Made by a program: the position numbers and the translations under genes
From: Desertimonas flava
Lineage (GTDB): Bacteria > Actinomycetota > Acidimicrobiia > Acidimicrobiales > Ilumatobacteraceae
DNA length: 64,000 nt
Assembly: GCF_003426815.1 (NCBI RefSeq)
Contig: NZ_QKYK01000001.1
Coordinates: 372,001 to 436,000, forward strand
Reading direction: 5' to 3'
Notes under the pieces: generated by a model
The model's input: only the letters and a program-made list of their open reading frames with translations
Databases searched by the model: none
Told to the model about the DNA's origin: nothing
Shown here: in pieces, positions 59,407 to 64,000 of the stretch
Layout of the letters: each line of letters opens with the position of its first letter
Position numbering within the stretch: the stretch's first letter is position 1

Positions 59407-59472
59407 CGGCGCAGCCTCGGGTGAGGGCCCTTGTGACGCGCCGCATCCGGGCCGTCGTGTCGCGCGCGTGCG

Positions 59473-59838
59473 TCAGGTCGGTGGTCCGGCGAACTCCTGG
59501 AAGGCGGCCCAGGCGCGTGGCCCGTACACGGATGCGGTGCCGCCGTCCATGAGCAGCGCGACGCCGAGCGCCTCGGCGACTTCGTCGGCGGTCGCGCCGC
59601 GGCGGGCCGCCGCCTTGGCGTGGTAAGCGATGCAGCCGTCGCACTGCTTGACGACGGCGATCGCCAAGGCGATGAGCTCCTTGGTCGAACTGGCGAGCGC
59701 GCCGTCGGCGACGGCCGCCTCGTGCATGCTCCCGAATGCGTTCCACGTGTTCGGGATCGCTCCGCGGAGTGAGCGCGTCGGTCCCTTGAGCTCGTCGATC
59801 AGGTGGGCGGAGCTCGGCGCCGGCCCGGTGGGGGACAT
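59473..59838 (-). CDS. AhpD/carboxymuconolactone decarboxylase-like protein
   Basis: A 121-residue AhpD-fold protein: SSTKELIALAIAVVKQCDGC followed by IAYHAKAAARRGATADEVAE, with the CxxC and downstream His of the AhpD peroxidatic/redox site, and VALLMDGGTASVYGPRA. Such proteins act as small peroxidases or thiol-disulfide partners. ATG 59838 has GGAGG 7 nt upstream. A DevR-like box lies 70 bp upstream, giving a leader of about 35 nt. Confidence 0.88.
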   Translation of the reverse strand: MSPTGPAPSSAHLIDELKGPTRSLRGAIPNTWNAFGSMHEAAVADGALASSTKELIALAIAVVKQCDGCIAYHAKAAARRGATADEVAEALGVALLMDGGTASVYGPRAWAAFQEFAGPPT

Positions 59839-59907
59839 CAGCGAGCCTCCGACTCGACATGGGACGTTGCCATGCCTTCACTGTCTGCCGGCCGTCATGT
59901 GCTCGCT

Positions 59908-59922
59908 AGGGCCGATGGTCAC
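59908..59922 (-). promoter_or_regulatory. DevR/DosR-like box
   Basis: AGGGCCGATGGTCAC, 13 of 15 matches, 70 bp upstream of the AhpD-like ATG. Confidence 0.7.
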
Positions 59923-59994
59923 CACGCCGACCCGTCGGAGTCCGGGTTCTTCGCCGCCCCGGATCGACGCACGACCGTCCGTCGGTCGAGCGGC

Positions 59995-61146
<1,152 letters not shown>

Positions 61147-61182
61147 TCAGACGTGTCCCGCCGCAAGGAGCTGTAGTCGCCG

Positions 61183-61830
61183 ATGATCCGGGTCTTCCTC
61201 CTCGACGATCACGAGGTGGTTCGACGCGGGGTCCGCGACCTGTTGGAGGCGTCCGGCGACATCACCGTCGTCGGAGAGGCATCGACGGCCGAGGAGGCGC
61301 TGCTCCGGGTCCCGGTCGCCAAGCCCGACGTCGCTGTCCTCGACGTTCGGCTGCCCGACGGCAATGGCATCGAGGTGTGCCGCCAGATCCGCTCCGATCA
61401 CCCTGAGCTGCGTTGCGTGATGCTGACGTCGTTCAACGACGACGAAGCGCTCGTGGACGCCATCATGGCCGGTGCAGCCGGGTATCTGCTGAAGGAGGTG
61501 CGCGGCGGCGACCTCGTCGAGGGGGTGCGACGAGTCGCTCGAGGGGAGTCGTTGCTCGACCCGCTCGCCACCGCCCGCGTCATCGATCGGTTGCGCAATC
61601 CACCGCCTCAGGATCAGCGGTTGGCGTCGTTGAGTGCGCAGGAGCAGAAGATCCTCGCCCTCCTCGCCGACGGCCTCACCAACCGGCAGATCGCCGCCGA
61701 GATGTACCTGGCGGAGAAGACGATCAAGAACTACGTGTCCAACCTCCTCATGAAGCTCGGTATGCACCGCCGGACCGAGGCGGCCGTCTACGCCGCCCGT
61801 CTCAGTCAGCGTCACCACCCGGAGATCTGA
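61183..61830 (+). CDS. devR: DevR/DosR-like NarL-family response regulator
   Basis: A 215-residue regulator. The receiver starts VFLLDDHEVVRRGVRDLLE, with phosphoacceptor Asp54 in VAVLDVRLPDGNGIEVCRQI, at the same number as in DosR. The C-terminal LuxR-type helix-turn-helix is LADGLTNRQIAAEMYLAEKT followed by IKNYVSNLLMKLGM. The segment LAEKT-x-KNYVS with the DNA-contacting Lys/Lys/Asn is the same as in M. tuberculosis DosR. AAGGAG lies 11 nt before the ATG and TAGATT may be its -10. It is the obvious candidate to bind the boxes listed in this window. Confidence 0.93.
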   Translation: MIRVFLLDDHEVVRRGVRDLLEASGDITVVGEASTAEEALLRVPVAKPDVAVLDVRLPDGNGIEVCRQIRSDHPELRCVMLTSFNDDEALVDAIMAGAAGYLLKEVRGGDLVEGVRRVARGESLLDPLATARVIDRLRNPPPQDQRLASLSAQEQKILALLADGLTNRQIAAEMYLAEKTIKNYVSNLLMKLGMHRRTEAAVYAARLSQRHHPEI

Positions 61831-61948
61831 TCGCTCGATCGGCCTCGGCCGCGGTCCCCTGGCCGCGGACGCCGACGTTGACACGCGGACGGTCTGAGGG
61901 AGAGTTTCGGAGCGATCGCGTCATCGCATGGCCCGTTGCGACTTCCGG

Positions 61949-62712
61949 TCAGAGAGACAGCGCGTTTCGATCGGGCAAGGAGGCGGGATGGGAGGCGGGA
62001 GGTACATCTGGCGTGGCGACGTCGACCCGGTCGGCTCCGATGCGGTCGCCCCGCCGGCCACGAGCGGACCCTCGCCGATCCCCCGATTCATCCTGCACAT
62101 CGCACGAGGTTCGCGCTCGTTCGGGGCCATGGTCGCTCTCGCCTTCCGCCGGGCGATCGAGTGAGGCGGTCGCGCAGCCGGGCGGATGGGTCCGCCTTGA
62201 CGCTCGGCTGCGTGCCTCCGGCGAGCAACCTCCGAGTGGCACGACGTCGGTTCCCTGGCCGGTCGTGGTCGAGCGCGCGCCCGGGCCACGCGCCGGCCCG
62301 ACGACGACGCCGGGCTCGGAGATGGGAAGGCGCACGGCGAGCATGTCGACGCGGTCGCGCCGCAGCAGTCGAACTGGCTGTGCTCGAATCCGGTCTCCAC
62401 GAGCTCGACGTCGTAGTTCGAGTGCTCCTGCTTGAACCGGCGATGATCTCCAAAGGGTACGGACCGCCGTTGGCCGGCGAGTACATGCCGATCCGCACGG
62501 TGCCGGTGAGCCCAGTCGCAGCGGCACGGGCATTGTTGAACGCCTGTTCCATCTGCTGGTACGCGGGGAGCATGCTCTGGCGCATCTGCGCCCCGAGCGC
62601 CGTCAGCGATACGGCGCGGCTGGTGCGCTCGAACAAGCGACCACCGACTCGGCGTTCAAGGGTGCGGATGGTCTGGCTGACCCGAGAGGGCGTCAGCCCG
62701 AGCCGAAGGATT
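61949..62712 (-). pseudogene. LysR-family regulator relic
   Basis: The minus strand shows a LysR protein in pieces. The helix-turn-helix end LTPSRVSQTIRTLERRVGGR continues to LFERTSRAVSLTALGAQMRQ, LTGTVRIGMYSPANGGPYPL and EIIAG. After a -1 shift the frame reads VELVETGFEHSQFD, and after another -1 shift RRDRVDMLAVRLPISEPGVV. The first 20 or so residues and the start are missing near 62712, and the effector domain decays further on. Clearly non-functional. Confidence 0.75.
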
Positions 62713-62775
62713 GTGGAACGCGATTCTCAGACACGGCTGGCTGCGTCCGTTGCGGCTGCCACCCGCCAACACACA

Positions 62776-62797
62776 GTGGTACACTATCCGGTACCAC
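62776..62797 (+). promoter_or_regulatory. Operator of the YefM/YoeB operon
   Basis: Perfect inverted repeat GTGGTAC-N8-GTACCAC overlapping TACACT, the likely -10, and ending 15 bp before the antitoxin ATG. This is the expected layout for autorepression by a YefM/Phd antitoxin-toxin complex. Confidence 0.7.
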
Positions 62798-62812
62798 TTC
62801 CGGGAGGACGCC

Positions 62813-63058
62813 ATGGCGATCACCGCGAGCGAAGCCCGCAAGAACCTGTTCCCGCTGCTCGAGAAGGTCAACGAGGACCGCACCCCGATCGAAATCACCT
62901 CAAAGCGAGGCGACGCCGTGCTGCTTTCCATCGACGACTATCGCGCCCTCGAGGAAACTGCCTACTTGCTGCGGTCGCCAGCCAACGTCCGCCGCTTGCT
63001 CGAGAGCCTCGACCAAGCACGCGCCGGCAGCTCCGAGGAGCACGAACTCGACCGGTGA
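62813..63058 (+). CDS. yefM: YefM/Phd-family antitoxin
   Basis: An 81-residue antitoxin: MAITASEARKNLFPLLEKVN, then TPIEITSKRGDAVLLSIDDY and RALEETAYLLRSPANVRRLL, the YefM pattern of N-terminal DNA-binding dimer and a C-terminal toxin-binding helix. GGGAGG precedes the ATG. The upstream in-frame ATG at 62711 is rejected because it lies before the operator. Its stop overlaps the toxin start. Confidence 0.92.
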   Translation: MAITASEARKNLFPLLEKVNEDRTPIEITSKRGDAVLLSIDDYRALEETAYLLRSPANVRRLLESLDQARAGSSEEHELDR

Positions 63059-63309
63059 GGCTCGTCTTCACCCCCAACGGGTGGGACGACTATCGGCACT
63101 GGCAGAGCACCGATCGTGCCACGCTCAAGCGCATCAACCGCCTCCTCGACGACGTCACCCGCGATCCCTTCGCTGGCATCGGCAAACCAGAACAGCTTCG
63201 TCACGCCCTCGCCGGTGCGTGGTCTCGACGAATCGACGAGGAGCATCGGCTCGTGTATCTCGTCGACGGTGACGACATCGTGATCCTCCAGGCTCGCTAC
63301 CACTACTGA
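63055..63309 (+). CDS. yoeB: YoeB/Txe-family mRNA interferase toxin
   Basis: An 84-residue RelE-fold toxin: LVFTPNGWDDYRHWQSTDRA, then DPFAGIGKPEQLRHALAGAW, SRRIDEEHRLVYLV and the terminal ILQARYHY. The catalytic Glu, Arg and C-terminal His-Tyr of YoeB are all present, so it should cleave ribosome-bound mRNA. GTG start overlapping the antitoxin stop. Both genes look intact although they lie between decayed genes. Confidence 0.93.
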   Translation: MRLVFTPNGWDDYRHWQSTDRATLKRINRLLDDVTRDPFAGIGKPEQLRHALAGAWSRRIDEEHRLVYLVDGDDIVILQARYHY

Positions 63310-63632
63310 CAGACCTCGCGATAGTGGTGCCGACTGAACCGGCCGATCGTCGATCACTTGGAGCAGATCGAGCAGTCCGAGCAGATCGCCGCAACAGTGG
63401 GCCTCGCCGACGTCGTGGGCAGTCACTGCGACTTGAACGCTCACAGCGTGGTGTTCACGATCACCTCGCACACGACCTCGCCGTCGCTCTCGGGCGGCCG
63501 GCCCGAGATCCTCGAGCAACGACAACGGCTGCTTCGCGCCGCGATGGCTGGCCGAGAACCCGCTTCGGCTGAAGGTGCTCGCTCGTAAAGCCGAAGGAGC
63601 GGACGGCGGCACGGCCGGGCCACATTCGGGTC
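63310..63632. other. Gene-poor stretch after the toxin-antitoxin pair
   Basis: About 320 bp without a convincing gene. A possible protein relic is read at 63358-63588. No box, repeat or RNA gene is seen. Confidence 0.5.
63358..63588 (+). pseudogene. Possible relic of a pterin-dehydratase-like domain
   Basis: A 76-codon frame contains EQSEQIAATVGLADVVGSHC followed by DLNAHSVVFTITSHT. The order (helix, His/Cys-Asp, strand, THD-like end) recalls the pterin-4a-carbinolamine dehydratase core, which usually reads HHPD ... THD. The key paired His is missing, and both ends lack homology. A chance resemblance is quite possible. Confidence 0.25.
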
Positions 63633-63839
63633 ATGTCTGTTGCGCCGCGCGAGCCTCACGAGTCGGGGATGATCGATGTCGGTGACGGCAACCACGTCTA
63701 CTGGGAGACGGTCGGCAGCAACGCCGGCAAGCCGATGCTGCATGTACACGGCGGCCCGGGCTCCGGCGCCGGCCTCGGTGCTCGCTTTGGATTTCGAGGA
63801 GTTCGAGCAGCGCCACGCGATCACTGGTGGCGGCCATGA
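63633..63839 (+). pseudogene. Truncated alpha/beta hydrolase (proline iminopeptidase-like) start
   Basis: The first 45 residues read MIDVGDGNHVYWETVGSNAG then KPMLHVHGGPGSGAG, the beginning of a proline iminopeptidase with its HGGPG oxyanion motif. The expected continuation (RFFDP.. and the GxSxG nucleophile) is absent; the frame runs through RFGFRGVRAAPRD to a stop. The remaining 160 bp of the window show no further part. Confidence 0.6.
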
Positions 63840-64000
63840 CCCGTAGTCACCCGGACTGATCGGGCTCGCTACGTCGTGTCGCCGAGGAATTCGATCTCCT
63901 CGCCACCACGAGAGGCTGCGGCGGCGCAGCGGGGAGTGCTGTGAGCGTCGGCCGCCGTAGTGTTCGGTGCCTCTCCCCGCTGTCCGCCCGCCGTTCGCGC

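Noticed and set aside
59411-59440. A further DevR-like box near GAGGGCCCTTGTGAC
   Set aside because: Only one half resembles the consensus (about 8 of 15), so it is not listed.

Overview
The window is GC-rich actinobacterial DNA. I infer a free-living, Ilumatobacter-like member of the Acidimicrobiia. The grounds are the gene content (fatty-acid and branched-chain catabolism, an LLM flavoprotein, UdgX, DevR/DevS) and many apparently leaderless promoters in which a TANNNT hexamer sits 6-7 nt before an ATG or GTG. The species is not proven by anything here. No rRNA, tRNA, CRISPR array or insertion sequence was seen.

Left part (1-20.9 kb) is ordinary chromosome. It holds the end of an ABC substrate-binding protein, an acyl-CoA catabolism cluster (kinase-like protein, acyl-CoA dehydrogenase, SDR, TetR), a tyrosine phosphatase, an enoyl-CoA hydratase, a META-YbaY secreted protein, a UdgX / LLM flavoprotein / GH13 operon, exonuclease III, a nucleotidyltransferase / BON / phosphoesterase operon, a LigD-type phosphoesterase-polymerase without ligase, a DUF72 protein, an epimerase and an AspT-like transporter. 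At 22.7-27.3 kb a two-component system stands divergent to an ApbE / ferric-reductase-like membrane module.

Most of the right part (20.9-61.8 kb) reads as one large stress/dormancy locus. Its genes encode universal stress proteins, CBS proteins, five PPOX-fold flavin-type proteins, an eRF1-like protein, an ABC exporter, a glycogen debranching / GH65 operon, an acyl-CoA synthetase / E1 / E2 / ACP operon, a GT4 glycosyltransferase, a phosphoribosyltransferase-hydrolase fusion, PEP synthase, a Mg-type P-ATPase, a copper nitrite reductase and an AhpD-like protein. In front of nearly every transcription unit I find a 15-bp near-palindrome, GGGACCTTCGGCCCT or its reverse complement, 21 copies in all. 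It is usually 35-37 bp from the start codon. It resembles the mycobacterial DevR/DosR box, and the locus ends with a divergent DevS-like GAF kinase and a very clear DevR orthologue. The simplest reading is a hypoxia / nitric oxide regulon concentrated next to its own regulator, linking reserve-glycan use, acyl-CoA and pyruvate metabolism, PEP synthesis and nitrite reduction.

Several members of this locus are broken as written: the P-ATPase (+2 in its phosphorylation motif), PEP synthase (-1), one universal stress protein (two deletions) and an SDR (one nonsense codon). An ABC-ATPase fragment and a LysR relic are also present. Either decay or residual sequencing error could explain this. The right end carries a YefM/YoeB toxin-antitoxin pair with a clear operator, then gene debris. 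A 135-bp dispersed repeat with a perfect 14-bp hairpin occurs twice (5.6 and 34.1 kb). Box positions and match counts were made by eye against a consensus I derived from the window itself.
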